Source of the DNA: Prochlorococcus sp. AG-409-F19
GTDB lineage: Bacteria > Cyanobacteriota > Cyanobacteriia > PCC-6307 > Cyanobiaceae
DNA: 64,000 nt
NCBI GenBank assembly: GCA_003215795.1
Contig: QCJV01000002.1
Location: 1 to 64,000, forward strand
Direction: 5' to 3'
Shown here: one piece after another, positions 10,845-20,898 of the stretch
How the letters are laid out: each line of letters opens with the position of its first letter
Position numbering within the stretch: the first letter of the stretch is position 1
Made by a program: the position numbers and the translations under genes
Notes under the pieces: model-generated
What the model was told of the DNA's origin: nothing
Databases searched by the model: none
The model's input: the letters and a program-made list of their open reading frames with translations, nothing else

Positions 10845-12338
10845 TTAATTAGAAGAAGCAAAGTCTGGATAAGCTTCCATACCATGTTCACCAATATCAA
10901 GACCCAAAGTTTCTTCTTCTTCACTAACACGAATGCCACCAAAGAAACTACCAATGATTGACCAAGCAATCCAGCAAGTAACTATTGTCCATATCGCATA
11001 AGCACCAGCACCAAGTGCCTGAACCAACAAGGTTGATATTCCGCCTCCATTTAGGAGACCAATACCAGCTGCAGATGGGTCCATTCCATCAACACCCCAC
11101 AATCCAATTACCACTGTGCCCCAGATACCACATACTCCATGAACAGAAAAAGCGCCGACAGGATCATCAATACCTAAGGAATCCAAAACAGAAACTGCAA
11201 AAACAACTATTACCCCTCCAACAAATCCTGCAAGCCATGATCCTGTCAGGGTCATGTTTCCACAACCAGCAGTAATACTTACTAAACCAGCAAGTATTCC
11301 ATTGATAATCATAGTTAAATCAGGTTTACCAGATGTAAGAGTTGAGATCACAGTCGCTGCTATAGCACCACCAGCAGCAGCAAGAGTTGTAGTAACAGCA
11401 ACAAAAGCTACATATTGATCCATAGCTAACTCTGATCCAGGGTTGAAGCCATACCAGCCAATCCAAAGAATCAATGCACCAAGGGTAGCGAGTGCCATAT
11501 TATGTCCTGGCATTGCTTGGGCTTTCCCATCAACAAATTTCCCTATTCTTGGTCCAAGAAGCATTGCTCCAATAAGACCTGCCCAACCACCAACTGAATG
11601 AACAATTGAAGAGCCTGCAAAATCAATAAAACCTAGTTCTGAAAGCCACCCTCCATTCCACTGCCAACTGCCTGAAATTGGATAAATAAAAGCAGTCAAT
11701 ATCAATGAAAAAACAATAAACTCTCCAAATTTGACTCTTTCAGCAACGAGTCCAGAAACAATAGTAGCTGCAGTGCCTGCAAAAGCAGCTTGAAAAAGGA
11801 AATCTACAGCAGGTACAAGGCAACCAGTATCGCCTGCAGCTGCACATTCAAGTGCTCCTGAAGGATCTGGGTCAAAGAACAAACCATTAAAATATAGCCA
11901 TCCTCCTGCTATGGAATCTCCATACATTAGTGAATAGCCAATAAACCAATATGCAGTTACAGCTAAAGCAAAAACAAAAAGATTTTTAGCAAGAATGTTT
12001 ACGGCATTTTTTGAGCGACACATTCCAGCTTCGACCATTGCGAAACCAGCATTCATGAAAATGACTAGGATGGTTGCAATGAAAAGCCAAAGGTTGTCTG
12101 CTAAGAAAGTGGCAGCTTGTGGTCCAGTTAGATCAGAAAGACCAACTTCCGCCCGAGCAGCGAAACTAAAAACTCCTAGGCCTAAAAGAGCCAAGGGCAC
12201 AGTAGCTAACCAAATTAATCCTTGATTTGATCTAAAGCCGCGGATGCTTTTTAGAAGAAGCATTGGTCCTTCAAGAAGACTCACTTCCTGAAGGCGCGCA
12301 GTGCGACGCCTAGGTGGCGATTGCAAAGCAATGGTCAT
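10845..12338 (-). CDS. amt: Ammonium transporter
   Basis: DNLWLFIATILVIFMNAGFAMVEAGMCRSKNAVNILAKN, GGWAGLIGAMLLGPR, SVHGVCGIWGT. Confidence 0.96.
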   Translation of the reverse strand: MTIALQSPPRRRTARLQEVSLLEGPMLLLKSIRGFRSNQGLIWLATVPLALLGLGVFSFAARAEVGLSDLTGPQAATFLADNLWLFIATILVIFMNAGFAMVEAGMCRSKNAVNILAKNLFVFALAVTAYWFIGYSLMYGDSIAGGWLYFNGLFFDPDPSGALECAAAGDTGCLVPAVDFLFQAAFAGTAATIVSGLVAERVKFGEFIVFSLILTAFIYPISGSWQWNGGWLSELGFIDFAGSSIVHSVGGWAGLIGAMLLGPRIGKFVDGKAQAMPGHNMALATLGALILWIGWYGFNPGSELAMDQYVAFVAVTTTLAAAGGAIAATVISTLTSGKPDLTMIINGILAGLVSITAGCGNMTLTGSWLAGFVGGVIVVFAVSVLDSLGIDDPVGAFSVHGVCGIWGTVVIGLWGVDGMDPSAAGIGLLNGGGISTLLVQALGAGAYAIWTIVTCWIAWSIIGSFFGGIRVSEEEETLGLDIGEHGMEAYPDFASSN

Positions 12339-12424
12339 AAAAAAATTGGATTCTGCAAAAAAAGCTAATTTCTAAAAAAAAGCTATTACATATATCAATA
12401 TGAGCAATTAAGAGAGACTGCCTG

Positions 12425-12438
12425 GTAATGGTTAATAC
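12425..12438 (-). promoter_or_regulatory. NtcA-binding site (GTAN8TAC) upstream of amt
   Basis: Exact GTA-ATGGTTAA-TAC about 87 nt upstream of the amt start; TATTGA -10-like sequence about 24 nt further toward amt. Confidence 0.75.
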
Positions 12439-12487
12439 ATAATTAGAAATTCATTGCCTAAATCCAATTCCCAATTCAAAGTCTAAA

Positions 12488-12637
12488 ATGACTAAATTCA
12501 ATTCAGAAAAGCAAAAAAAGAATTCACAGGAGCAAGAAAATCAAAGATCAAATCCAATGATCTTCTGGGGTACTCTTTTAGCCCTATCCTCAATAGGATT
12601 ATTGGCTTATGTCATTAAAACAAAAATCTTCCAATGA
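12488..12637 (+). CDS. Small putative single-TM protein, 49 aa
   Basis: ATG ORF MTKFNSEKQKKNSQEQENQRSNPMIFWGTLLALSSIGLLAYVIKTKIFQ*; charged N-terminus plus one TM helix; not in ORF track. Confidence 0.55.
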   Translation: MTKFNSEKQKKNSQEQENQRSNPMIFWGTLLALSSIGLLAYVIKTKIFQ

Positions 12638-12665
12638 ATTCCAATGAAATTGAAGAATTAGCTAA

Positions 12666-13415
12666 CTATTCCTTTTCATCAAAAGGTTTAATGCCTTCCC
12701 AGGTTATCCGATCTAAATGAAAGCCAAAAGAGCATGGAATAACCTCTACTCCTTTTTTTAAAGCAAGTCTAAAAAGATCTCCATATACTGGATCAGCTGA
12801 ATCTCCAGGAGCGAAAACTTCTACATCATTCCTACTTATGCACGGAATCAAAACAGCCCTAGAAGAAGGCAATTCTGCAATCATTTCCTTCAAATGCTTT
12901 TGTCCTCTAGTAGTTACAGTATCTGGGAAGAGACCTCTTTGACCTTTTACCCAAGTTGTATTCTTAACTTCTACAAAGATTTTTCGAGAATCAGAATTTC
13001 TCCCCTTAGGGGTTAACAATAAATCAATTCGACTTTTTCTTTCAACTCCATAAGTGACTTCATTTTTAATCTCTAAAATCTCCCCAAGTTCTTTGTTTAA
13101 AAGGCCCTCCTCAATCGTCACCCTTATAAGCTTATTAGGGAGCGAAGTATTAATCCCAACCCAAATGAGACCTTCTACAGAGAACACCTGAGCTTGCTCC
13201 CATGACCAGGCCAATTTACGTTTTGGAGATGGCGAGTATCTCAATCGGACGCGACCTCCAGGGGTCAAGACCCCTTTCATCGGTCCTGTATTTGCGCAAT
13301 GTGCAGTAACCAATTCACCTGTATCTAATTCAACATCTGCTAAAAAACGTTTATATCTTTTCTTTAAGGTTCCTTCAATAAGAGTTGGAAAAGTTGAAAT
13401 AGTCTTGCCAATCAT
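12666..13415 (-). CDS. sfsA: DNA/RNA nuclease SfsA (sugar fermentation stimulation protein homolog)
   Basis: [57 protein letters not shown]. Confidence 0.93.
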   Translation of the reverse strand: MIGKTISTFPTLIEGTLKKRYKRFLADVELDTGELVTAHCANTGPMKGVLTPGGRVRLRYSPSPKRKLAWSWEQAQVFSVEGLIWVGINTSLPNKLIRVTIEEGLLNKELGEILEIKNEVTYGVERKSRIDLLLTPKGRNSDSRKIFVEVKNTTWVKGQRGLFPDTVTTRGQKHLKEMIAELPSSRAVLIPCISRNDVEVFAPGDSADPVYGDLFRLALKKGVEVIPCSFGFHLDRITWEGIKPFDEKE

Positions 13416-13505
13416 GGAAATCGATTCGCTATTGAATACATTTAAGAAATCTGTTTAACAAAAATCTAAATAATTCATGGGATTTCTTAGAGCTAAGACT
13501 AAAAC

Positions 13506-15113
13506 ATGAAAAGGTCACTAAAAAGCATTTCGACGGTAATTGGCGTTGGCACGCTGCTCAGCAAAGCTGTTGGGATGATTAGACAAATAACTATTGCAGC
13601 AGTCTTTGGGGTTAGTGCTGCTTATGACGCTTATAACTATGCCTATATTCTGCCTGGATTTTTTCTAGTGCTTATAGGAGGAATTAATGGACCTTTGCAC
13701 AATTCAATAATTAGTGTTCTAAGTAGAAAAAGTCGGCAAGAAGGATCATATATTCTTTGTTCTATCAATACAACAATTCTTATTCCATTAATACTCATTA
13801 GTGCAATTTTATTTTTTGCAGCAGATCCAATTATTCAAATTATTGGCCCAGGGTTGGGAGAAAAAACTCATGAGATAGCAACTACACAATTAAAAATAAT
13901 GTCTCCTATTATATTTATTTCAGGGTTAATTGGTACAGGTTTTGGCTCATTAAATTCAAGGAATGAATTTTTCATACCGTCTATTTCACCAGTAATTTCA
14001 AGTTTAATTTTAATTAGCTTTGTAAGTATATTTGGCCTATATAAAAATGGGCAAAATGAATCTATAGATATTGCTTTAAAAGGCGGAATGATCCTAGCCA
14101 AGGCAACCCTAATAGGAGCAATTTTGCAATGGATAATTCAACTTCCTTTATTACAAAAAAAAGGCCTACTTAGATTCAAATTTATAGTTGACTGGAAAAA
14201 TTCAGGAGTTAAAGAAATTTGGAACATTATTCTTCCAGCAACACTTTCTTCAGGGATGATGCAAATTAATGTTTTTACTGACCTATTTTTTGCATCAAAT
14301 ATTGTTGGGGCAGCCTCTGCCTTAAGTTACGCAAACTTTTTAGTTCAAGCCCCATTAGGTATAATTTCAAATGTTCTTTTACTACCTTTATTACCAGTAT
14401 TATCAAGGCTTAGAGAAAAAAAAGATCGGAAAGCTTTTATAAAAAGAATCAGGCAAGGTTTTATTTTCTCGTCCGCAAGCATGATCTGCTTAGGATCAAT
14501 ATTTATAGCACTAAGCGAATCAATTACAAAAATAGTTTTTGGCAGAGGCGCATTTGACTACAACGCAATAAATCTTGTTAGAGGATTGCTCATCTTTTAT
14601 GGTATTGGAATGCCAGTGTATCTTTTAAGAGATTTACTAGTACGAGTATTTTATACGCTTGGAGATGGCAATACTCCCTTCAGAGTTTCTACTGTCGGAA
14701 TCGCTCTTAATATTATTTTAGACTGGCTATTTATTGGTAGCAGCTTACCATGGGGTTCTAAATTACCAATTGATTTAGGTGCCAATGGTCTTGTACTAGC
14801 AACAGTAGGTGTAAACATGTTTTCATGCATAATGCTGATATTTGAATTGAAATCAAAAATAAATCTAATACCATTAAAGGATTGGCTATTTGATTTCCTT
14901 AAACTCATATTTTGTGGATTACTTTCAGGTTTGCTAACATGGAAGATACACTCTATTTACTCACAAGAGTCAAGCTTCCTCTGGGCATTGTTTCAGTTAA
15001 TATCTTCAACAATTTTCAATTTGTCCTCCTTTTTTATTCTTTCTAATTTATTTAAGATTCAGGAAGTAACAGATATAGTGAAAATATTTAAAGCGAAAAT
15101 TACTCCTCATTAA
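13506..15113 (+). CDS. murJ: Lipid II flippase MurJ
   Basis: MVF-type multi-TM protein, VGTLLSKAVGMIRQITIAAVFG N-terminus, FGRGAFD motif. Confidence 0.92.
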   Translation: MKRSLKSISTVIGVGTLLSKAVGMIRQITIAAVFGVSAAYDAYNYAYILPGFFLVLIGGINGPLHNSIISVLSRKSRQEGSYILCSINTTILIPLILISAILFFAADPIIQIIGPGLGEKTHEIATTQLKIMSPIIFISGLIGTGFGSLNSRNEFFIPSISPVISSLILISFVSIFGLYKNGQNESIDIALKGGMILAKATLIGAILQWIIQLPLLQKKGLLRFKFIVDWKNSGVKEIWNIILPATLSSGMMQINVFTDLFFASNIVGAASALSYANFLVQAPLGIISNVLLLPLLPVLSRLREKKDRKAFIKRIRQGFIFSSASMICLGSIFIALSESITKIVFGRGAFDYNAINLVRGLLIFYGIGMPVYLLRDLLVRVFYTLGDGNTPFRVSTVGIALNIILDWLFIGSSLPWGSKLPIDLGANGLVLATVGVNMFSCIMLIFELKSKINLIPLKDWLFDFLKLIFCGLLSGLLTWKIHSIYSQESSFLWALFQLISSTIFNLSSFFILSNLFKIQEVTDIVKIFKAKITPH

Positions 15114-15369
15114 TATTCAGAGTAATATCGCGTGCTTCCCTAACTTGCAGAGGTATTTGAAGGGAGTCACCTTCATCCAATCTAGGCCCCTTAACGGAAA
15201 TTATTCTTGCCTCAATTCCAAACTCCTGAAATGCATTTTCCATTTCCTGAATCAATGCTTTCTCAACTTGAGACTCTGCATCAGCTACTTTCCCAATAAG
15301 CCGTTCACCTAGTCGCCCAATTTGTTTTCGAACCACATCTCTTGCATTAGTAACTTCGATAATCAACAT
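15100..15369 (-). CDS. Conserved cyanobacterial hypothetical protein
   Basis: 89-aa ORF with ordered amphipathic pattern, 14-nt convergent overlap with murJ. Confidence 0.65.
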   Translation of the reverse strand: MLIIEVTNARDVVRKQIGRLGERLIGKVADAESQVEKALIQEMENAFQEFGIEARIISVKGPRLDEGDSLQIPLQVREARDITLNINEE

Positions 15370-15393
15370 ATGATCAACCCAAGTAAAGAAACC

Positions 15394-15684
15394 TTATCTG
15401 CAATAGGGGCCTAAAATCTCTTCTAAGTCAAAAATCTGAGAAGAAGAAATCAATCTAGACAATGGCAACTGACTCTTCCCTCCACCGAATTCAACTTGAA
15501 CTGCATCCAATGCCTTTTGAGCCGCGAGCGTTGGACCATCTTTAAGATGAACTTGACATTCAATAGCAAGAGCCTCAGCCAAGCCAGCATTACCTAAGTA
15601 AAGATTCCACTTCTCAATTTGTATATACAATCGATCAGCAAGTAAGGACTCTAATTCACGCAATTGTTCTAGTTCAGTATTCAT
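15394..15684 (-). CDS. DUF3181-like protein
   Basis: MNTELEQLRELESLLADRLYIQIEKWNLYLGNAGLAEALAIEC; start likely at internal Met. Confidence 0.65.
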   Translation of the reverse strand: MNTELEQLRELESLLADRLYIQIEKWNLYLGNAGLAEALAIECQVHLKDGPTLAAQKALDAVQVEFGGGKSQLPLSRLISSSQIFDLEEILGPYCR

Positions 15685-15709
15685 AAAAATTAAGGCAAAA
15701 TAAACTGAT

Positions 15710-15967
15710 TCATTCCTCTTTGAGAGAATCCTCAAGTGGAGCTGGTTTTCTAATAATGACGAAACCAAGGTGAACCATCAGTAAAAATAACCAGATTCCT
15801 GTAAACCATTCCAAATGTGTCCAGCCATGTCGAATCTCCTGAGCTAGCCAAAGCCCACTATTTAAGGCTGCGAAAGCCATAGCATGAATAGTAAAATTAA
15901 CTATTCTTGAAAAATGTAAATAAAGAGGATCATTGGGATCCCCATTTCCATACCACCTAAGAGGCAT
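15710..15967 (-). CDS. Small conserved cyanobacterial membrane protein
   Basis: 85-aa ORF with two predicted TM helices. Confidence 0.65.
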   Translation of the reverse strand: MPLRWYGNGDPNDPLYLHFSRIVNFTIHAMAFAALNSGLWLAQEIRHGWTHLEWFTGIWLFLLMVHLGFVIIRKPAPLEDSLKEE

Positions 15968-16047
15968 TTGTTTTTTGTTTTAATGTGGTCTTTACCTCAT
16001 CTTATAGTTGACGAAGAGGATCTCAAAACTCTTAACTAAAACCATAG

Positions 16048-16121
16048 GCGCCTGTAGCTCAGCGGATTAGAGCATCTGACTACGGATCAGAGGGTCGGGA
16101 GTTCGAATCTCTCCAGGCGCG
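16048..16121 (+). tRNA. tRNA-Arg (ACG)
   Basis: GCGCCTG/CAGGCGC acceptor stem, anticodon loop CTACGGA, T-arm GTTCGAATC. Confidence 0.93.
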
Positions 16122-16183
16122 TTTCTCACGTGATCAACAGATCAACACATAAAAGCAAACTTAAGAGAGATTTTTCTTGATGA

Positions 16184-17497
16184 TTGCCAAGCTTTGTTTA
16201 CTATCCCAACAGTTACTACCAAAGGAGACTATATCCCTTGATTTCGATTAGTTCAAATCTAGAAAATACCGACCCAGAGATATCCCTTCTCATTAACAAG
16301 GAATTCTTAAGGCAACAAAATCATCTTGAATTGATCGCCAGTGAGAATTTTGCATCCAAAGCAGTGATGCAAGCACAAGGGACTGTATTAACAAATAAAT
16401 ATGCTGAAGGTCTTCCTGGGAGACGTTACTACGGAGGTTGTGAACATATTGATGAGATAGAGAAATTAGCTATATCAAGAGCAAAATTGCTGTTCAATTC
16501 AGCTTGGGCAAATGTACAGCCTCATAGCGGGGCTCAAGCCAATTTCGCAGTATTTCTTGCTCTGCTTAAACCAGGCGACACAATCATGGGAATGGACCTC
16601 TCCCATGGAGGCCATTTAACCCACGGATCACCAGTCAATGTAAGTGGGAAATGGTTCAAAGCAGTTCATTATGGTGTGGATGCCGATAACGAAATCCTAA
16701 ATATGGAGCAAGTTAGAAAAATTGCTCTTCAGCATCGACCCAAGTTAATTATTTGTGGATATTCTGCTTATCCAAGAATTATTGATTTCAAATCATTCAG
16801 AGCTATAGCAGACGAAGTCGGAGCCTATTTATTAGCTGACATGGCCCATATAGCAGGTCTTGTTGCAACCGGAGCTCATCCAAATCCAGTCCCCCATTGC
16901 CATGTAGTGACAACTACTACTCACAAAACTCTTAGAGGTCCTCGAGGTGGATTAATTCTCTGTCAAGACGAAGAATTTGGGAAACAATTTGACAAAGCTG
17001 TGTTCCCTGGTAATCAAGGTGGGCCTTTAGAGCATGTTATTGCAGCCAAAGCTGTTGCCTTTGGAGAAGCACTGAATCCAAACTTTAAAAGATATATAAA
17101 TCAGGTCATATCTAATGCAAAAACATTAGCAAACCAGATCCAAGACAGAGGTATTGCTGTGGTAAGTAAAGGAACAGACAATCACATTGTTCTTCTTGAT
17201 CTAAGAAGTATTAATATAACAGGCAAAAAAGCAGACGAACTTGTTAGCGAGGTGAATATAACAGCCAACAAAAATACTGTTCCTTTTGACCCAGAGTCAC
17301 CTTTCGTTACCAGTGGACTAAGGCTCGGCACTGCAGCATTAACTTCTAGAGGTTTTGATGATGAAGCCTTCCTTGAAGTAGCCAATGTCATAGCTGATTG
17401 TCTTTTGAACAAAGAAAACTCATCAATCAAGAAGCAATGCAAAGAAAGAGTTTTAGAATTGTGTAATCGTTTTCCTCTTTACAATAACAATCAATAA
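16184..17497 (+). CDS. glyA: Serine hydroxymethyltransferase
   Basis: [31 protein letters not shown]-lysine motif; ORF-track TTG start may be too far upstream. Confidence 0.96.
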   Translation: MPSFVYYPNSYYQRRLYPLISISSNLENTDPEISLLINKEFLRQQNHLELIASENFASKAVMQAQGTVLTNKYAEGLPGRRYYGGCEHIDEIEKLAISRAKLLFNSAWANVQPHSGAQANFAVFLALLKPGDTIMGMDLSHGGHLTHGSPVNVSGKWFKAVHYGVDADNEILNMEQVRKIALQHRPKLIICGYSAYPRIIDFKSFRAIADEVGAYLLADMAHIAGLVATGAHPNPVPHCHVVTTTTHKTLRGPRGGLILCQDEEFGKQFDKAVFPGNQGGPLEHVIAAKAVAFGEALNPNFKRYINQVISNAKTLANQIQDRGIAVVSKGTDNHIVLLDLRSINITGKKADELVSEVNITANKNTVPFDPESPFVTSGLRLGTAALTSRGFDDEAFLEVANVIADCLLNKENSSIKKQCKERVLELCNRFPLYNNNQ

Positions 17498-17499
17498 TC

Positions 17500-18768
17500 T
17501 TGACTAAAAAAAACAGGAATCAAGGGGTTGAAATCCTTGCTATTGGAACAGAATTATTATTAGGGAACATACTAAACAGCAATGCTAAATGGCTTGCAGA
17601 GCAACTAGCTTTGATTGGTTTTCCCCATTATCGTCAAAGTGTCATTGGAGACAATAGTGAACGCTTAGAAGAGATAATTCTTGAGGCTTCTCAAAGAAGT
17701 CAAATTTTAATTACTACAGGTGGGCTAGGTCCCACACCTGATGATTTAACAACAGAAACAATTGCACACGCATTCCAAACTAGTCTTGTCCCACATAAAG
17801 CAATTTTAGAGGATATTAAAGACAAATTACATGGTCTTAAGACACTACCTAAATGCAATCTAAAGCAATCGCTTTTACCAAAAGAAGCAACTGTTCTTCC
17901 CAATCCATTAGGAACAGCTCCAGGAATGATATGGTCTCCAAAAGATAACTTCACAATAATAACTTTCCCTGGCGTTCCCTCAGAAATGAAAAAGATGTGG
18001 GAAGAAACTGCCAAGCCTTGGCTCATTGCAAATAATCCATCTAAAAAAACTATAAAAAGTAAAACTATAAAAATCGCAGGGATAACAGAATCGGCACTAA
18101 CTGAACAAATTTCAGATTTACTTAAGAACGAAAACCCAACCGTTGCACCCTATGCATCTTTAGGGGAGGTTAAAGTAAGGATAACAGCCCAAGCAGAAAC
18201 TGCTCAAGAAGCAAATAGAATAATCAGCCCTGTTGAAACTGAATTAGGAAAAAGGATTGGGCTTAGTATTTTCGGCCGAGATGAAGAAACGTTAGCTTCA
18301 ATTGTAATTGACCTATTAAGGAAAAAACGTGAGACGATCTCACTTGCCGAGTCATGTACTGGTGGTCAAATAGCATCTGCCCTGACTTCCATTCCAGGTT
18401 CTTCAGATGTCTTCCTTGGTGGAATAGTCGCATATAGCAATTCCATCAAACAAAACATTTTAAAAGTACCTTTTAACCTTTTGGAGAAGAATGGTGCTGT
18501 TTCCTCAGCCGTCGTCAAATCTATGGCCAACAACACACTTCAATTATTTAATAGCGATTGGTCTATTGCCGTAAGTGGAATTGCAGGACCAAGCGGAGGG
18601 AGCAAAAGTAAACCTGTTGGTCTAGTAGAAATATTTATTGCAGGGAAGAATACACAGGAATCAATCCAAGAAAACTTTGGCCTGCATAGAGGAAGGGATT
18701 CCATACAAAAATTGAGTGTTGTAAGAGCACTGGACAGACTTCGTTTATTTCTGCTCATGCAAAGCTAA
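17500..18768 (+). CDS. cinA: CinA family protein (competence/damage-inducible; nicotinamide-nucleotide amidase domain)
   Basis: EILAIGTELLLGNILNSNAKWLAEQL, TTGGLGPTPDDLT, SLAESCTGGQIASALTSIPGSSD; TTG start. Confidence 0.93.
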   Translation: MTKKNRNQGVEILAIGTELLLGNILNSNAKWLAEQLALIGFPHYRQSVIGDNSERLEEIILEASQRSQILITTGGLGPTPDDLTTETIAHAFQTSLVPHKAILEDIKDKLHGLKTLPKCNLKQSLLPKEATVLPNPLGTAPGMIWSPKDNFTIITFPGVPSEMKKMWEETAKPWLIANNPSKKTIKSKTIKIAGITESALTEQISDLLKNENPTVAPYASLGEVKVRITAQAETAQEANRIISPVETELGKRIGLSIFGRDEETLASIVIDLLRKKRETISLAESCTGGQIASALTSIPGSSDVFLGGIVAYSNSIKQNILKVPFNLLEKNGAVSSAVVKSMANNTLQLFNSDWSIAVSGIAGPSGGSKSKPVGLVEIFIAGKNTQESIQENFGLHRGRDSIQKLSVVRALDRLRLFLLMQS

Positions 18769-18794
18769 TGTCTATTGATAATTGGAATTAATCT

Positions 18795-20201
18795 GTGAGC
18801 TCAGAAACGCTCTATGACAAGATTTGGGACCTTCACCGAGTAAGAGAACTTACTGGAGGCTCCACGCAGCTTTTTGTAGGCTTACATTTGATTCATGAGG
18901 TTACCAGCCCCCAAGCATTTGCTGCGCTTAAAGAGAAGGGGCTAACAGTGCATTCTCCTGAGAGAACAATTGCAACGGTCGACCATATTGTTCCTACTAC
19001 AAATCAAATAAGGCCATTTGCTGATCCATTGGCGGAGCAAATGCTCAAAACGCTTGAATCAAATTGCGAACAAAACGACATTGAATTTTTCCAATTAGGT
19101 TCTGGCTATCAAGGTATTGTTCATGTCATCGCTCCAGAAGCAGGATTAACTCAACCTGGCATGACCGTCGCTTGTGGTGACTCCCATACCTCTACTCATG
19201 GTGCGTTTGGAGCTATTGCATTTGGTATTGGAACAAGCCAAGTTCGCGATGTTCTTGCAAGTCAAACCTTAACTATGAAGAAACTAAAGGTTCGACGCAT
19301 TTGGGTTGATGGAGAACTTCAGAAAGGTGTTTTTGCTAAAGATCTAATACTCCATGTAATTCAAAAACTGGGAGTGAAAGATGGAGTTGGCTACGCCTAC
19401 GAATTTGCAGGACCTGCAATCAAAAGTCTCTCTATGGAAGAAAGGATGACTATATGCAATATGGCAATAGAAGGCGGTGCAAGATGTGGCTATGTAAATC
19501 CAGACCAAGTCACATTTGACTATCTCAAAGGAAGAAGATATTCACCAAAAGGTGCTAGTTGGGACATAGCAATTAAATGGTGGAAATCACTTTGTAGCAA
19601 AGAAAATGCAATTTATGATGATGAAGTGAGGTTTAACGCCTCTACAATTCCCCCAACGATTACTTGGGGCATTACCCCTGGACAAGCCTTAGCAATAAAT
19701 TCATGTATTCCGAGTCTTGAGTCGCTAGAACCAAGCGATCAACAAATTGCTTTAGAGGCTTATCAATATATGAAACTAAAACCTGGGAGCTCTCTAGAAG
19801 GACTCCCAATAGACGTCTGCTTCATTGGCAGTTGTACAAATGGACGGCTAAGTGATCTTCAAATAGCAGCTGAAATAGCCAAAAATAAGCATGTAGCAAA
19901 AGGAGTTAAAGCATTTGTGGTCCCTGGCTCAGAGAAAGTCGCAAAAGAAGCTGAGTCTCAAGGATTAGATCAAATTTTCAAAAATGCTGGTTTTGAGTGG
20001 AGAAAGCCTGGTTGTTCAATGTGTCTGGCAATGAACCCAGACAAACTCGAAAAAGATCAGATCAGTGCAAGTTCCAGCAATAGAAACTTTAAAGGGAGGC
20101 AAGGTTCCTCAAAAGGAAGAACTTTATTAATGAGTCCAGCAATGGTTGCAGCGGCAGCTATTGCTGGGTGTGTAATAGATGTAAGAAAACTATTTAATTG
20201 A
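18795..20201 (+). CDS. leuC: 3-isopropylmalate dehydratase large subunit
   Basis: [48 protein letters not shown] start. Confidence 0.96.
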   Translation: MSSETLYDKIWDLHRVRELTGGSTQLFVGLHLIHEVTSPQAFAALKEKGLTVHSPERTIATVDHIVPTTNQIRPFADPLAEQMLKTLESNCEQNDIEFFQLGSGYQGIVHVIAPEAGLTQPGMTVACGDSHTSTHGAFGAIAFGIGTSQVRDVLASQTLTMKKLKVRRIWVDGELQKGVFAKDLILHVIQKLGVKDGVGYAYEFAGPAIKSLSMEERMTICNMAIEGGARCGYVNPDQVTFDYLKGRRYSPKGASWDIAIKWWKSLCSKENAIYDDEVRFNASTIPPTITWGITPGQALAINSCIPSLESLEPSDQQIALEAYQYMKLKPGSSLEGLPIDVCFIGSCTNGRLSDLQIAAEIAKNKHVAKGVKAFVVPGSEKVAKEAESQGLDQIFKNAGFEWRKPGCSMCLAMNPDKLEKDQISASSSNRNFKGRQGSSKGRTLLMSPAMVAAAAIAGCVIDVRKLFN

Positions 20202-20225
20202 AAATTCCTAGCAAACTCTAGATTA

Positions 20226-20867
20226 ATGAACACCAACTCCTTATTGCCAACAGGACCTATTCTCAAAGTTGAAGGGAAATGTATTTACTTGAAGGGAAAT
20301 GATATTGATACCGATCGTATTATCCCTGCACGTTTCCTAAAATGTATCAGTTTTGACGACCTTGGTAAAAGCTTATTTGCAGATGATCGTTTGGAGCAAA
20401 AAGGATTGCATCCTTTTGACCAAGCCCAGAATCAAAATAGTTCTATTCTTATAGTTAATAAAAATTTCGGATGTGGATCAAGCAGGGAGCATGCTCCTCA
20501 AGCACTTATGAGATGGGGGATAAGAGCAATTATTGGCCAAAGCTTTGCTGAAATATTCTATGCGAATTGCCTATCCATTGGCATACCATGTGCAAGTATT
20601 GATGAATCATCTATTGATTCATTAACTAAAACAATTGAACATCATCCTGATCTCCTATTCAATTTAGATATTGATTCTCAAAGAATTTCTAGCGAAAAAG
20701 GATCATGGCCTCTCACAATCGAATTAGGCATGAAAGAAATGCTGATATCGGGCAAGTGGGATGCCACAACAACTCTCCTTAAAGAAAAAGACAGAATCAG
20801 CAGTACTAAGAATAGTCTTCCTTATATAAATCAATTCAATTCTCTATCTTTCGACAAGAAAAACTAA
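20226..20867 (+). CDS. leuD: 3-isopropylmalate dehydratase small subunit
   Basis: GNDIDTDRIIPARFLK, NFGCGSSREHAPQAL. Confidence 0.95.
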   Translation: MNTNSLLPTGPILKVEGKCIYLKGNDIDTDRIIPARFLKCISFDDLGKSLFADDRLEQKGLHPFDQAQNQNSSILIVNKNFGCGSSREHAPQALMRWGIRAIIGQSFAEIFYANCLSIGIPCASIDESSIDSLTKTIEHHPDLLFNLDIDSQRISSEKGSWPLTIELGMKEMLISGKWDATTTLLKEKDRISSTKNSLPYINQFNSLSFDKKN

Positions 20868-20898
20868 CAGCATAAGGAATTAATAATATTAAATTTAA

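Noticed and set aside
10754-10969. 71-aa minus ORF MLGQSLVVSLVAFVLVKKKK...
   Set aside because: Out-of-frame with the amt C-terminus and passes through the amt terminator.
10985-11275. 96-aa plus-strand ORF MSISHKHQHQVPEPTRL...
   Set aside because: Fully antisense to amt; Q/H-rich low-complexity product typical of an artefactual frame.
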